A stretch of DNA of 64,000 nucleotides, taken from assembly GCF_012843705.1 (NCBI RefSeq), contig NZ_JABAFQ010000001.1, positions 62,001 to 126,000 of the forward strand. Reading direction: 5' to 3'. The translations under genes and the position numbers were made by a program. This stretch comes from Fusobacterium sp. FSA-380-WT-3A (GTDB lineage Bacteria > Fusobacteriota > Fusobacteriia > Fusobacteriales > Fusobacteriaceae). This document shows, in pieces, positions 8,345 through 17,205 of the stretch; positions within the stretch are counted from its first letter, which is position 1, and every line of letters starts with the position of its first letter. The notes under the pieces are model-generated. The model made no database searches. It saw nothing but the letters and a program-made list of their open reading frames with translations, and was not told the origin of the DNA.

Positions 8345-9736
8345 CTATTCTAATTCATAATTACTCATTTTTGTCCTTAAAGTATTTCTTGTTATTCCTA
8401 AAATTTCAGCAGTTTCAACTCTTTTTCCACTAGTGATTTCTAAAACTTGTCTTATTAATTCTTTTTCTACTTTAGAAATTATATTTGAATAATAAGCTCC
8501 TTTTCCACTAGCTTGAAAGGCTGAAATTTCTCCCTCTATCCAATCGGCTAATATCCAATCTTGAATATCTCCTTTTCTTTTTACAGGTCTATTTCCTAAA
8601 ACATTACTTGGCAAATCTTCAACTAAAATTGAATTTCCTCTACATAGAGCCACAGCTGATTTAATAGCATTTTTTAATTCTGTTACATTTCCTGGCCAGT
8701 CATATCTCATTATTTTTTTGATAGCTGGCTTACTAACACCTTTTACAGCCTTATTAAGTTCAGCATTACATTCTACCAAATATTTATCAATAATAAAAGG
8801 TATATCATCTTTTCTCTCTCTTAAAGGTGGAATATTTATTTCTAAAACTTTTAATTTATGATAAAGTTCTTCGATAAAAGTTCCATTTAAGATAGCTTCT
8901 TCTAAATTTGCACTTGTAGTGGCAATAACTCTAATATCTGTTTTGATAGGGTCAGCTCCACCCATTCTAAAGAATTCTTTTTCTTGTAATAGATAAAGTA
9001 ATTTTGATTGAATATCAAGATTCAAAAATTCTATATTTCCAAGATGAAGAGTTCCACCATTAGCTTTTTCTAAATCTCCAGCTTGTGAAAATATAGCTCC
9101 TTCAAAAGCTCCTTTTTCATATCCAAATAATCTTCTTTCTAATAAAGAGTTTTGGAATGAAGTACAGTTAATACTGATAAACGGTTTTTTACAAGCATCA
9201 CTAAATTGATGAATAGAAGTTGCAACACTTTTCTTTCCTGTTCCTTTTTCTCCAACGATTAGTACAGGAACTCTACTTATAGCAACTTTTCCTATTTTTT
9301 TATAAACTTCAACAATTTCTTTAGTTTGTCCTATTAATCTTTCACCAGTATTTTTATTTTTATCAACTCTTTCAGCCATTAATTTATGGTCTTTTACAGA
9401 TTTTTCCACAATTTTTATAATTTCATCTATTTCTAGTGGTTTTAAAATATAATCATAAGCTCCAGCTTTTATACTTCCAGCTACAACTTTTAGATTAGAA
9501 CTTTGTCCAAGAACAATTATAACAGCTTTTTTTTGAAATTCTTCTATTTTTTTTATGATATTGATAAGAGTGTCAGCTGGAAGTTGTGCTTCTTCTACTA
9601 AGACACATTCATATCTTCTTTCTTTTAGAGCTTCTATAAATTCAGCAACATTTTCTACTGTTTTCATTTCGTTATCAATATTATTTTCTAACCTTTCCTT
9701 AAGCTCAACCTCGATTCTAAATCCTAATATGTTCAT
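8345..9736 (-). CDS. NtrC-family regulator with degenerate receiver and AAA+ domains
   Basis: 463 residues: receiver-like domain (1-115), AAA+ domain (about 133-365) and Fis-type helix-turn-helix (about 430-460, VETAEILGITRNTLRTKM). The ATG at 9736 is preferred because GGAG lies 6 nt before it. Key residues have gone: the phospho-acceptor Asp of the receiver is Glu (VLVEE, 46-49), GAFTGA is GAFEGA (209-214), the Walker B DE pair is GN (233-234), and the arginine-finger motif FRxDLYYRL is FIEELYHKL. Walker A keeps its lysine (GEKGTGKK). It is therefore unlikely to be a working sigma-54 activator and may act as a DNA-binding regulator with sigma-70, as TyrR-like relatives do. It is co-transcribed with tonB and dnaX. 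Confidence 0.8.
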   Translation of the reverse strand: MNILGFRIEVELKERLENNIDNEMKTVENVAEFIEALKERRYECVLVEEAQLPADTLINIIKKIEEFQKKAVIIVLGQSSNLKVVAGSIKAGAYDYILKPLEIDEIIKIVEKSVKDHKLMAERVDKNKNTGERLIGQTKEIVEVYKKIGKVAISRVPVLIVGEKGTGKKSVATSIHQFSDACKKPFISINCTSFQNSLLERRLFGYEKGAFEGAIFSQAGDLEKANGGTLHLGNIEFLNLDIQSKLLYLLQEKEFFRMGGADPIKTDIRVIATTSANLEEAILNGTFIEELYHKLKVLEINIPPLRERKDDIPFIIDKYLVECNAELNKAVKGVSKPAIKKIMRYDWPGNVTELKNAIKSAVALCRGNSILVEDLPSNVLGNRPVKRKGDIQDWILADWIEGEISAFQASGKGAYYSNIISKVEKELIRQVLEITSGKRVETAEILGITRNTLRTKMSNYELE

Positions 9737-9762
9737 ATACATCTCCTTTAATTATAGAATTC

Positions 9763-10644
9763 TTAAACACCTTTTAATTTAAATGTATAATCTAGTATAA
9801 CCCTTCCTTTTATTCTTAAACCATGTTTACTCAAATAAATCTTCCAAGTACGACCTATATTTTCAATGGCTTTATTAATTTCAGGAACTCCACTTCCTTT
9901 TATTATAGTAAGACTTAGAACTTCTCCTCTTTCATTTACTTCTAATCTTACTTTTACTGTTCCTTGTAATCCACGAAGTTCAGCTTTTTCAGGATATTCT
10001 GGTTCTCTGTTAGAAGAATCCCATCTAGCAATTACATCTCCATCTTCTAATCCTAATTTGTAACCACTAGGAAGTCCCTCGACTTTTCCTTTATCAACCT
10101 TTATATTTTCAAAAGTCATATCTTTATCAGAATTTATTGTTAAATTTTCATCTTGTGAGTCAGAAATTATTTTATCAATAATTTTTGCATCACTAAAAAC
10201 AGACTTTTCTTTTTCTAGTCCAACACTCTCTTCTCTTTCATATTTCATCTCTTTTTTATAAGCCATTGCCACATTTTCTAATTGACTATTTCTTTTGATA
10301 TTTTTATTTTTTTTAGAGGAAATAATTTCAAAAGAAGGAGCTTGAATTCCTTTAGATAATTCAACTAAGTTTAAACTTTTTTCTTTTTTAACCTCTTCAT
10401 TATTTTCTATTACATTTTCTGTAGTAGTATTTAGAGTTTGTTTTTTTTCAGATTTCTTTTTATTAGGTAAATCTTTATTATTTTCTTTAGAAAAATTTTT
10501 TTCCTTTTCTAAAGCTACCAATCCCACTTTTATTTTTTTGTCTCCAACATCTTCTGTTGTAAAATGAGGGATTAAAAATAGAAGTCCTATATTAAGAGCT
10601 GAGGCTATTATAAAAGAAAAGAAATCATTTTTTTTAATTCCCAT
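9763..10644 (-). CDS. tonB: TonB family energy transducer
   Basis: 293 residues: an N-terminal membrane anchor (about 8-27, FFSFIIASALNIGLLFLIP), a long Lys/Glu-rich periplasmic linker instead of the usual proline-rich one, and a C-terminal TonB domain (about 205-290) with YPEKAELRGLQGTVKVRLEV and the GSGVPEINKAI helix. It passes proton-motive energy from ExbB/ExbD to outer-membrane receptors. It lies 11 bp after exbD in the same operon. The presence of TonB supports a two-membrane cell. Confidence 0.9.
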   Translation of the reverse strand: MGIKKNDFFSFIIASALNIGLLFLIPHFTTEDVGDKKIKVGLVALEKEKNFSKENNKDLPNKKKSEKKQTLNTTTENVIENNEEVKKEKSLNLVELSKGIQAPSFEIISSKKNKNIKRNSQLENVAMAYKKEMKYEREESVGLEKEKSVFSDAKIIDKIISDSQDENLTINSDKDMTFENIKVDKGKVEGLPSGYKLGLEDGDVIARWDSSNREPEYPEKAELRGLQGTVKVRLEVNERGEVLSLTIIKGSGVPEINKAIENIGRTWKIYLSKHGLRIKGRVILDYTFKLKGV

Positions 10645-10655
10645 AATCTCAACTC

Positions 10656-11093
10656 CTATTTTTCAAATATAGTATCTATATCTAATTGTTCTGCTCCTGC
10701 TTCTTTAGAAAGAGTCATTATTTCTACAATATATCCATAATCAAGAGTTTTATCTCCACTTATTACTACAGCTTTATTATCTGAATTACTCAATACTTGT
10801 GCTAACTTTCTCTGTAAATTTGCCTTGTTAACAAGTATTTTTTTAGTTTCGTTTCCTTCTTGATATTTTAAGAATATCTCTTTTGTATTTGTAAGACTAA
10901 GTTGTACTTCTTTTACAGTTTTAATTTCTCTTATTGTAGATTGAGGTAAATCTATTTTTATTCCTGTATCAACATCTTCAAAAGTTGTAGCTACTAGGAA
11001 AAATATTAGTAAAAGGAAAACAACATCTATAAGAGGAGTCATTTCAAGAATAATATTTTTATTATTTCTTCTTCTGTATCTTTCTATTTTCAT
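10656..11093 (-). CDS. exbD: ExbD/TolR family biopolymer transport protein
   Basis: 145 residues. A single N-terminal membrane helix carries the proton-pathway aspartate in TPLIDVVFLLLIFFLVATTF (about 19-38), followed by a periplasmic domain. It forms the proton-driven motor with ExbB. It lies between exbB (3-bp gap) and tonB (11-bp gap), which favours ExbD over TolR. Confidence 0.93.
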   Translation of the reverse strand: MKIERYRRRNNKNIILEMTPLIDVVFLLLIFFLVATTFEDVDTGIKIDLPQSTIREIKTVKEVQLSLTNTKEIFLKYQEGNETKKILVNKANLQRKLAQVLSNSDNKAVVISGDKTLDYGYIVEIMTLSKEAGAEQLDIDTIFEK

Positions 11094-11096
11094 AAC

Positions 11097-11708
11097 CTAT
11101 CTCCTAAAATAATTTATTACCTCTGTACTTCCTTTTTCTATATCACTTATAATATTATCTATTTTTTTATTATAATAGTTATAAATTATCATAGCTGGAA
11201 TAGCTACAAATAATCCACCAGCAGTAGTAAATAAAGCTTCTGATATTCCTTCAGCTAGTACAGCAGCATCTCCTGTTCCATGAATAGCTACAGCTTGGAA
11301 AGCCTTTATCATTCCTGTAACAGTTCCTAAAAGTCCTAAAAGAGGTGTAACATGAGCTACCATTGATAATACCCACATATTTTTTTCTAATGAAGAAATT
11401 TCACTTAGAGCTGTTTCTCTAGCTTTTTCTTCAAGAGTAGTTAAATTAGTTGTTTTTGTTTTAGACCAAAGATTTAAAATCTCCTTTACAACTCTTCCAG
11501 AAGCTGATTTAGATTTTCCTAAAAAAGCTATAGCACCTTTTACATCATTTTTTTCTAAATATTTTTGAAATTCATTTCTTATATCATCAAATCTTCTTCT
11601 TTCTGAAGAAATAAAATAAAAAAATCTTTCAATTACAACTGTAGTTCCTAGAATAGACATACCTGCTATAAAGTACATCAATATTCCACCTTTTTCAATC
11701 CAGTACAT
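11097..11708 (-). CDS. exbB: ExbB/MotA/TolQ proton channel protein
   Basis: 203 residues with three membrane helices. The conserved segment VAHVTPLLGLLGTVTGMIKAF (about 116-137) and the AEGISEALFTTAGGLFVAIPAMI stretch identify the MotA/TolQ/ExbB channel domain. With ExbD it forms the stator that energises TonB. The ATG follows an AGGAGGAGA-type ribosome site. Order exbB-exbD-tonB is the usual one. Confidence 0.94.
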   Translation of the reverse strand: MYWIEKGGILMYFIAGMSILGTTVVIERFFYFISSERRRFDDIRNEFQKYLEKNDVKGAIAFLGKSKSASGRVVKEILNLWSKTKTTNLTTLEEKARETALSEISSLEKNMWVLSMVAHVTPLLGLLGTVTGMIKAFQAVAIHGTGDAAVLAEGISEALFTTAGGLFVAIPAMIIYNYYNKKIDNIISDIEKGSTEVINYFRR

Positions 11709-11726
11709 TATTCTCCTCCTAAATTA

Positions 11727-12080
11727 TTATAAAGCTACTGCTATTCCTATTACTGCTAAGATACCAAGTATATATTTTAATGGTGAAGATTCTTTTTCAA
11801 CATCTTGACTAATTTCTTGTTTTAATTTTTCATTTTCTCTAAGTAAAGTATCTTCATTTTCTTCTTTTAATTCTTTAGTAGATACATTCAATCTTGTAGC
11901 ATCCACTTTCTCTTGTTCTAATTCTAACTTTTCTTCTTTTATATCTCTTAATTCCAAAGTATCTCTATTTATTCCTGTAACCTCTTTATCAATAGATACA
12001 TTGTTTACAGGAGCTTTTTGCTCTGCTGAGTATACTCCTAAACTCATTGATAACATTAATAGTATTGCTAGTTTTTTCAT
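11727..12080 (-). CDS. Small secreted coiled-coil protein with C-terminal membrane helix
   Basis: 117 residues if started at the ATG at 12080, which GGAGG precedes; the frame is open 11 codons upstream into the end of the TPR gene. A signal peptide (MKKLAILLMLSMSLGVYSA) is followed by a Glu/Lys-rich heptad-like region (about 45-95) and a hydrophobic C-terminus (LKYILGILAVIGIAVAL). No family recognised. Its place between the TPR protein and exbB suggests an envelope accessory of the TonB motor; that is inference only. Confidence 0.7.
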   Translation of the reverse strand: MKKLAILLMLSMSLGVYSAEQKAPVNNVSIDKEVTGINRDTLELRDIKEEKLELEQEKVDATRLNVSTKELKEENEDTLLRENEKLKQEISQDVEKESSPLKYILGILAVIGIAVAL

Positions 12081-12102
12081 TTTATATGACCTCCAAGTTT
12101 TA

Positions 12103-15102
12103 TTATTTTTCATCTTCTTCTGGGTTTACTGTTTCTTCTGTAAATAAATCTTGTTGTATATTTTCTTTTACTTTATCTTCTACAATATTTTCTACAACTT
12201 GTTCAGTAGTTTCTACAGATTTTTCATTTTCCATAGCTTCCTTTATTTTTTCTACTATATCTTGATATTTTGAAGCACTATCTTTATTTATAGATTTCAA
12301 GTCCTCATAATATTTTAATACAGCTTCAATATTTTCTTTTTGTAGATTTAGATATAGTAATTTTTCTAAAATAAATTCCGAATATTCTTGTGCTTTAGAA
12401 TTTCCACTAAGTTCTTCATAAGCTTTCATAGCTTTATCTATATCTCCAGAAATCTCATAAACTTCAGCTAGTTTTATTTGAGCAGGAATTACATATTTAC
12501 TTTGTGGATAAACTAAAAATACTTTTGTTAAAGTAACTGTAGCTTCTTCAATATTTTTTTCTATTGCATAAATATCTCCCATCATATATAGGGCATAATC
12601 TTTGTATGAACTTACTTCTAAATTATAGATTTCTTCATAATGTTTTAAAGCTTCTTTATACTGATTATTTGAAAATTCGTCATCAGCTAAAACTTTTAAT
12701 CCATAATCTTTATAAGTACTAGATTCTAATAATATTGGTTCAACTTTTCTAGCTTCTTCTATCATATCCATATCTCTATAATAAATAGAGCTATAATAAG
12801 CTTTTTTATATTTATCCTCTAATTTGTCAATCCAAGTTTTTGCTTCAACTTTGTTGTTGTCTAAGAATAAAATATCTATAATTTTTTCTACTGTTAAATC
12901 TCTTTCAACCTTATCATTTTTAGATGAAAGTTTTAGATATAATCTTTGATATTCTTGTAAGGCAGTTTTTAAATTTCCTTCCTCTACTAAGATTTTTCCT
13001 CTCATTATCATAAGGTTTTTATTATAAGTTGAATTTTTATAAATATTCATAAATTTTTGACTTTCATCTAAGAAAGTTTTTTTATCATCTAAATTAATAT
13101 AACATCTAAGTGCCCAATAATTAGAACTTTCTCTGTATTCTAATTTATAAATTTTATTGTTAGAAATTTCTTTAAACAATTCTAAAGCTTTAGCATAATC
13201 TTTTTCAGCATAATAAGTATCAGCTATTTGATATTTTGCATAAGAGAAACGTTCTTTATATTTTAATAATTGAGTAAAATAATCTCTAGCTGTTTTAAAA
13301 TCCTCTTTTCTATAATAAGTTATTCCTAAAATATCAATTATATCATCTACTTTATAACCATTAGAATTTTCTATATAAACTTTTCCTAAAGTGATAACTT
13401 CATCATATTTCTCCCATAAAAATTGATTTTTTATAGTAGAATATTTTACTTTATTTAATAATTCCTTATCTAAGTTTTGACTTTTTTCAAGTCCACCAAA
13501 AAATCCAGCTGCTTTTGAATAGTTACCTATTCCCATATAAGCTATACCTTTTAGATATTGGTTTTCATCTGTAACTTCCATAGTGTTTAAAGTTTTTATA
13601 ACATCTGAATATTTTTTTTCATTTACTAATAAATCCACTAATTTATTGGATATCTCTATGTCCTGAGTAGTTTTTAAATACTCTTTATACAGATTTTCAG
13701 CTTTTAGATATTTATCTTTTTTATAATATAAATCTCCAACTAAAATATAAACTTCTTTTTTGTATTGTTTATCATCTGAGAACTTATCTTTATATTCTTT
13801 TAATAATTTATCAATTATATTCTCATCCTCTATTTTTCTAGCTATTACCATAGTTCTATAAAGATTTTCTAAAGTAGGATAATCTTTATAAATCTCCATA
13901 TAATATTCATAAGATTTTTTATAATCTTCAAGTTCATACATGGAATTAGCTAAAACTATTCTAACATCATTATATTTTTTACTATCAGTTAGATAATTAT
14001 CCAAATCCTTTTGAAATTCTTTAATTTTTTTATAATTTTTTAGATTATAGTAAGATAAAATCTCATAGTATCTTACATCAATCATATATTCTGGTGCTTT
14101 AATTTTTTCAAATTCTTTTAAGGCTCTTTGAAAATTATTTTCCTTAAAATATGAGTAAGCATAGGCATATTGAGCATTTACATCTTTATTTGGAATTTTA
14201 TCAAAAAAATCAATAGCTCTTCTATACTCACTTTTAGTTACAAAATAGTTACCAAAAATCTTAGAAGCTCTTGTAATATCATCTGTATCACTTAATTCTG
14301 AATAAAGTTTTAAAGCTTTATTAGATTCACTTCTATTTAAATAAATCTCAATAAGGACTAATTTTCCCTTTTGTGTGTAAGAATCATTTGGAAAATTTTT
14401 TAATCCTGATTCTAAGTATGCAATAGCTTTGTTTATATCATTTAATTTGTAATTTAACACTCCATAAAGATAAGTTACTAAAGCCATATCTTTATTTTTT
14501 TCATCTAAATTATTATAAACATTTATAGCATTTAAAGAGTTTTGATAGTCTCCTAAATTTAAAAGTGCTAAAGATTTATAAAGTAATGCTTTTGAAGAGT
14601 TATTTCCCTTAAGGGCCATAGCTCTATTAAAGTGTTCAATGGCTTCTTTATTTCTACCATCATTTAATAGAATAATTCCACTATCATAGTTCATTTCTTC
14701 ATAGATTTTTTTATTTTCACTAACTAAATTTCTATATTCATTAGCTTTTTCCATATTTTTTTCTAGAATTGCTATTCTATAAAGATATGAATAAGCTTCA
14801 GCTTTTTCATCTTTTTTTACTTTATATTCTGTCAAATATTTTTGAAAATATAATTTAGAATCTTGAAAGTTATTACTTAAATAACTTATTAAAGCTATTC
14901 TTTTACAAAGATTTTTATTATATTTTGATTCAGGATAAGTAGTTAAGAATTTTTTAGATTGTTGTACAGCCATTTCATATTTACCCTGATTATATAATTC
15001 ATTTAAAAATACAACATCTTCTTTCATTCCACCATAGGCAAGACTACTTAACATTATAGAAAAAACCATCATTTTTTCAATCGTTTTTTTCAAAAGTATC
15101 AC
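12103..15102 (-). CDS. Large secreted TPR-repeat protein
   Basis: About 1000 residues: signal peptide (KKTIEKMMVFSIMLSSLAYG) followed by tandem tetratricopeptide-like helical repeats over almost the whole length (for example YNKGKYEMAVQQSKKFLTTYP-type units and DKAMKAYEEL). Such scaffolds bind partner proteins, here presumably in the periplasm. The GTG at 15102 overlaps the stop of the upstream gene (GTGA); a TTG at 15093 is better spaced from GGGGAG and may be the true start. It heads the exbB-exbD-tonB genes, so a link to TonB-dependent transport is plausible. Confidence 0.85.
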   Translation of the reverse strand: MILLKKTIEKMMVFSIMLSSLAYGGMKEDVVFLNELYNQGKYEMAVQQSKKFLTTYPESKYNKNLCKRIALISYLSNNFQDSKLYFQKYLTEYKVKKDEKAEAYSYLYRIAILEKNMEKANEYRNLVSENKKIYEEMNYDSGIILLNDGRNKEAIEHFNRAMALKGNNSSKALLYKSLALLNLGDYQNSLNAINVYNNLDEKNKDMALVTYLYGVLNYKLNDINKAIAYLESGLKNFPNDSYTQKGKLVLIEIYLNRSESNKALKLYSELSDTDDITRASKIFGNYFVTKSEYRRAIDFFDKIPNKDVNAQYAYAYSYFKENNFQRALKEFEKIKAPEYMIDVRYYEILSYYNLKNYKKIKEFQKDLDNYLTDSKKYNDVRIVLANSMYELEDYKKSYEYYMEIYKDYPTLENLYRTMVIARKIEDENIIDKLLKEYKDKFSDDKQYKKEVYILVGDLYYKKDKYLKAENLYKEYLKTTQDIEISNKLVDLLVNEKKYSDVIKTLNTMEVTDENQYLKGIAYMGIGNYSKAAGFFGGLEKSQNLDKELLNKVKYSTIKNQFLWEKYDEVITLGKVYIENSNGYKVDDIIDILGITYYRKEDFKTARDYFTQLLKYKERFSYAKYQIADTYYAEKDYAKALELFKEISNNKIYKLEYRESSNYWALRCYINLDDKKTFLDESQKFMNIYKNSTYNKNLMIMRGKILVEEGNLKTALQEYQRLYLKLSSKNDKVERDLTVEKIIDILFLDNNKVEAKTWIDKLEDKYKKAYYSSIYYRDMDMIEEARKVEPILLESSTYKDYGLKVLADDEFSNNQYKEALKHYEEIYNLEVSSYKDYALYMMGDIYAIEKNIEEATVTLTKVFLVYPQSKYVIPAQIKLAEVYEISGDIDKAMKAYEELSGNSKAQEYSEFILEKLLYLNLQKENIEAVLKYYEDLKSINKDSASKYQDIVEKIKEAMENEKSVETTEQVVENIVEDKVKENIQQDLFTEETVNPEEDEK

Positions 15103-15650
15103 TCCCCTTTATTTACAACAATATCTAGTATTTTTTCTATCTCCAACATATTAACATCAGTATTTATACAAGGAGAATCTTTTATTATATTAAAAATTCC
15201 ATAAACATTCATAGGATACATATCAAATATGCCAGTAACTAAATCTCTTTTACAAGCAACAGCAATTATAAAATCTGGTCTTTCTTTTTTTAGATAAAGT
15301 CTTGCTAAAGTTCCACCAGTAGCTACTTTAATATCAATGTTATACCTTGATTTGAGATTTAATAAATCAGCTATTTTACATTTTCCACATTTTTTACAAT
15401 TTTCTACATTAGAAGTTAGTTTGAAACTACAATCATAATCTTGAATACAATGAGGTAATAAAATAGATATTTTTTTGGGTATAGTATTTTTTATATTTTT
15501 TAATACTCTTTTATTGTTATAAATTAAAAGTTTTTTAGCAAATCTATTAAAAGCTTTTTGGTCTTTTAATATTTTTTCTTCAAAAAAATAACATATAAAG
15601 TAATAATTATAAACAAATTTATCTAGAATTTTTTTAAAAAATTTGGTCAT
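15099..15650 (-). CDS. DUF116 domain protein
   Basis: 183 residues from the ATG at 15650, chosen for the GAGG 8 nt before it. A basic amphipathic N-terminal stretch is followed by the DUF116 core: PHCIQDYDCSFKL, four cysteines in NCKKCGKCKI (metal-binding look), and IAVACKRDLVTGI. The biochemical role of DUF116 is unknown; members often adjoin formyltransferase genes. It is the first gene of the long operon ending at 2972. Confidence 0.8.
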   Translation of the reverse strand: MTKFFKKILDKFVYNYYFICYFFEEKILKDQKAFNRFAKKLLIYNNKRVLKNIKNTIPKKISILLPHCIQDYDCSFKLTSNVENCKKCGKCKIADLLNLKSRYNIDIKVATGGTLARLYLKKERPDFIIAVACKRDLVTGIFDMYPMNVYGIFNIIKDSPCINTDVNMLEIEKILDIVVNKGE

Positions 15651-15686
15651 AAATTTACCTCGTACAGAATTTTTTTTATACAATAA

Positions 15687-15715
15687 ATTATAGCATACTT
15701 TTCTATCTATTTCAA
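15687..15715 (-). promoter_or_regulatory. Promoter of the DUF116-TPR-exb-tonB-dnaX-dnaB operon
   Basis: Minus strand TTGAAA (15710-15715), 17 bp, TATAAT (15687-15692), with an extended TGC before the -10. It lies 37 bp before the DUF116 start and is the only strong promoter I saw ahead of the twelve genes. Confidence 0.75.
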
Positions 15716-15781
15716 ACTTTATAAATGTTTTTTTAGATTTTCGATAGAATAAATTAAAAAATATTTTTTATTTTATTAGAA

Positions 15782-15820
15782 TAAAAAATGACCAATAACT
15801 TTTTTGAAAATTATTGGTCA
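15782..15820 (-). terminator. Terminator of the alcohol dehydrogenase gene
   Basis: Inverted repeat TGACCAATAA (15789-15798) with TTATTGGTCA (15811-15820), 12-nt loop, followed on the minus strand by TTTTTTA. It lies 20 bp after the adh stop. Confidence 0.8.
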
Positions 15821-15839
15821 ATTATTATTTATTTAATTT

Positions 15840-17006
15840 TTATAAACACATTTCATAGATATTTTCTATATCTTTTTGGTTAAGAGGTTTAAATCCATTT
15901 AATATTCCATCATTACAAGCTTTTTTAGCCATTATTTCAAAATGAGTTTTATCAATTCCTAAATCGCTAAGATGTTTTTTTAGTCCTAACTCTTCAAATA
16001 GGAATTTTTCTAACATCTCAATACTTTTATTTGCAACTTCCATAGGCTCTAAGTTTTTATCAATTCCAAATACATTTACACCAAAGTTATAAAAACGGTC
16101 TACATTAGTTTCATCTAAAACATATTTCATCCAACGAGGAGTAAGGATTCCTAAACCAAGTCCATGAGTTATATCATAATATGCTGAAAGTTGATGTTCT
16201 ATTGGATGACAAGTCCAAGTACAAGTTTGACAAGAACTTATAAAACCATTAATTGCCCAAGAAGATGTCCACATCAAATTTGCTCTAGCTTCTTCATTTT
16301 CAGGATTTTTCATAGCAATAGGAGCATATTTTATAACTGTTTTCATCATTCCTTCCATAAAAGTATCTAGCATATACATACTTCCTTCTCTATTGAAATA
16401 TGTTTCAATAATATGAGAAAGAATATCTACAGAACCACAAGCTGTTTGATAAGGTGAAACTGTAAATGTATTTTTAGGGTCAAGGAAAGAAACTTTTGGT
16501 AAAACTTCTTTTGAAGCAAAACCAACTTTATCGTTACTATCCATATTACTAATTACTGCAAAAATATCCATTTCAGAACCTGTTGCTGAAAGAGTAAGGA
16601 TAGATACAAGAGGTAAAGCTTTTTCGATTTTTACTTTTCCAATTATTAAATCCCAAGGGTCTCCCTCATAGAAAGTTGCTGCTCCAATAGCTTTTGTACA
16701 GTCAATAACACTTCCACCACCAACAGCTAAAAGCACATCTATTTTTTCTTTTTTACATATTTCAGCTCCTGCTTTTACAGATGTAACACGTGGATTTGGT
16801 TCTATTCCATTTAATTCAAATAATTCTAATCCAGCTTTTTTTATTTCTTCTACTACTTCATCATAAAGTCCTATTTTTTTTATGCTTCCTCCACCATAAC
16901 AAAGAAGTACTTTATTTCCAAATTTTTTTAATTCTTTTCCAAGATTAGAAATTTGATTTCCTCCAAAATAAATTTTTGTTGGTATATTGTAAACAAAATT
17001 ATACAT
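15840..17006 (-). CDS. Iron-containing alcohol dehydrogenase (YqhD/butanol dehydrogenase type)
   Basis: 388 residues, normal for the family. The nucleotide-binding loop GGGSVIDCTKAIG (about 96-108) is followed by metal ligands D and H in DILSHIIETY, H in PIEHQLSAYY and H in ITHGLGLGIL. It reduces aldehydes to alcohols, probably with NAD(P)H, in the cytoplasm. It stands alone between two terminators; the ATG follows AGGAGG. A palindrome upstream may regulate it. Substrate cannot be told from sequence; YqhD/BdhA-like enzymes accept many aldehydes. Confidence 0.9.
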   Translation of the reverse strand: MYNFVYNIPTKIYFGGNQISNLGKELKKFGNKVLLCYGGGSIKKIGLYDEVVEEIKKAGLELFELNGIEPNPRVTSVKAGAEICKKEKIDVLLAVGGGSVIDCTKAIGAATFYEGDPWDLIIGKVKIEKALPLVSILTLSATGSEMDIFAVISNMDSNDKVGFASKEVLPKVSFLDPKNTFTVSPYQTACGSVDILSHIIETYFNREGSMYMLDTFMEGMMKTVIKYAPIAMKNPENEEARANLMWTSSWAINGFISSCQTCTWTCHPIEHQLSAYYDITHGLGLGILTPRWMKYVLDETNVDRFYNFGVNVFGIDKNLEPMEVANKSIEMLEKFLFEELGLKKHLSDLGIDKTHFEIMAKKACNDGILNGFKPLNQKDIENIYEMCL

Positions 17007-17037
17007 TTTTCAAACCTCCTAAAATTTTTTATTAAAA

Positions 17038-17055
17038 CTTAAGAAATATCTTAAG
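17038..17055. promoter_or_regulatory. Operator-like palindrome before alcohol dehydrogenase
   Basis: CTTAAGA-AATA-TCTTAAG, perfect 7-bp arms and a 4-bp centre, 32 bp before the start codon. A redox or aldehyde regulator could bind here. No clear -35/-10 pair was found around it, so the reading is tentative. Confidence 0.4.
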
Positions 17056-17162
17056 ATTCTAGTTTCTATCCTTGTTTTTATTGGAAGTTAATTTTATAAA
17101 TTCTAACTATAAGACGATAAAATTTCTATTTTTGCTTTAAATTTTCTAAAATTTTTTGTAAT

Positions 17163-17192
17163 AAAAAAGCTACAATTTTATTGTAGCTTTTT
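17163..17192 (-). terminator. Terminator after dnaN
   Basis: Stem 17164-17175 with 17181-17192 (core GCTACAA/TTGTAGC), 5-nt loop, A/T tracts on both sides. It ends the plsY-gpsA-sigma-dnaN operon 13 bp after dnaN. Confidence 0.85.
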
Positions 17193-17205
17193 CTATTAAA
17201 TAAAA

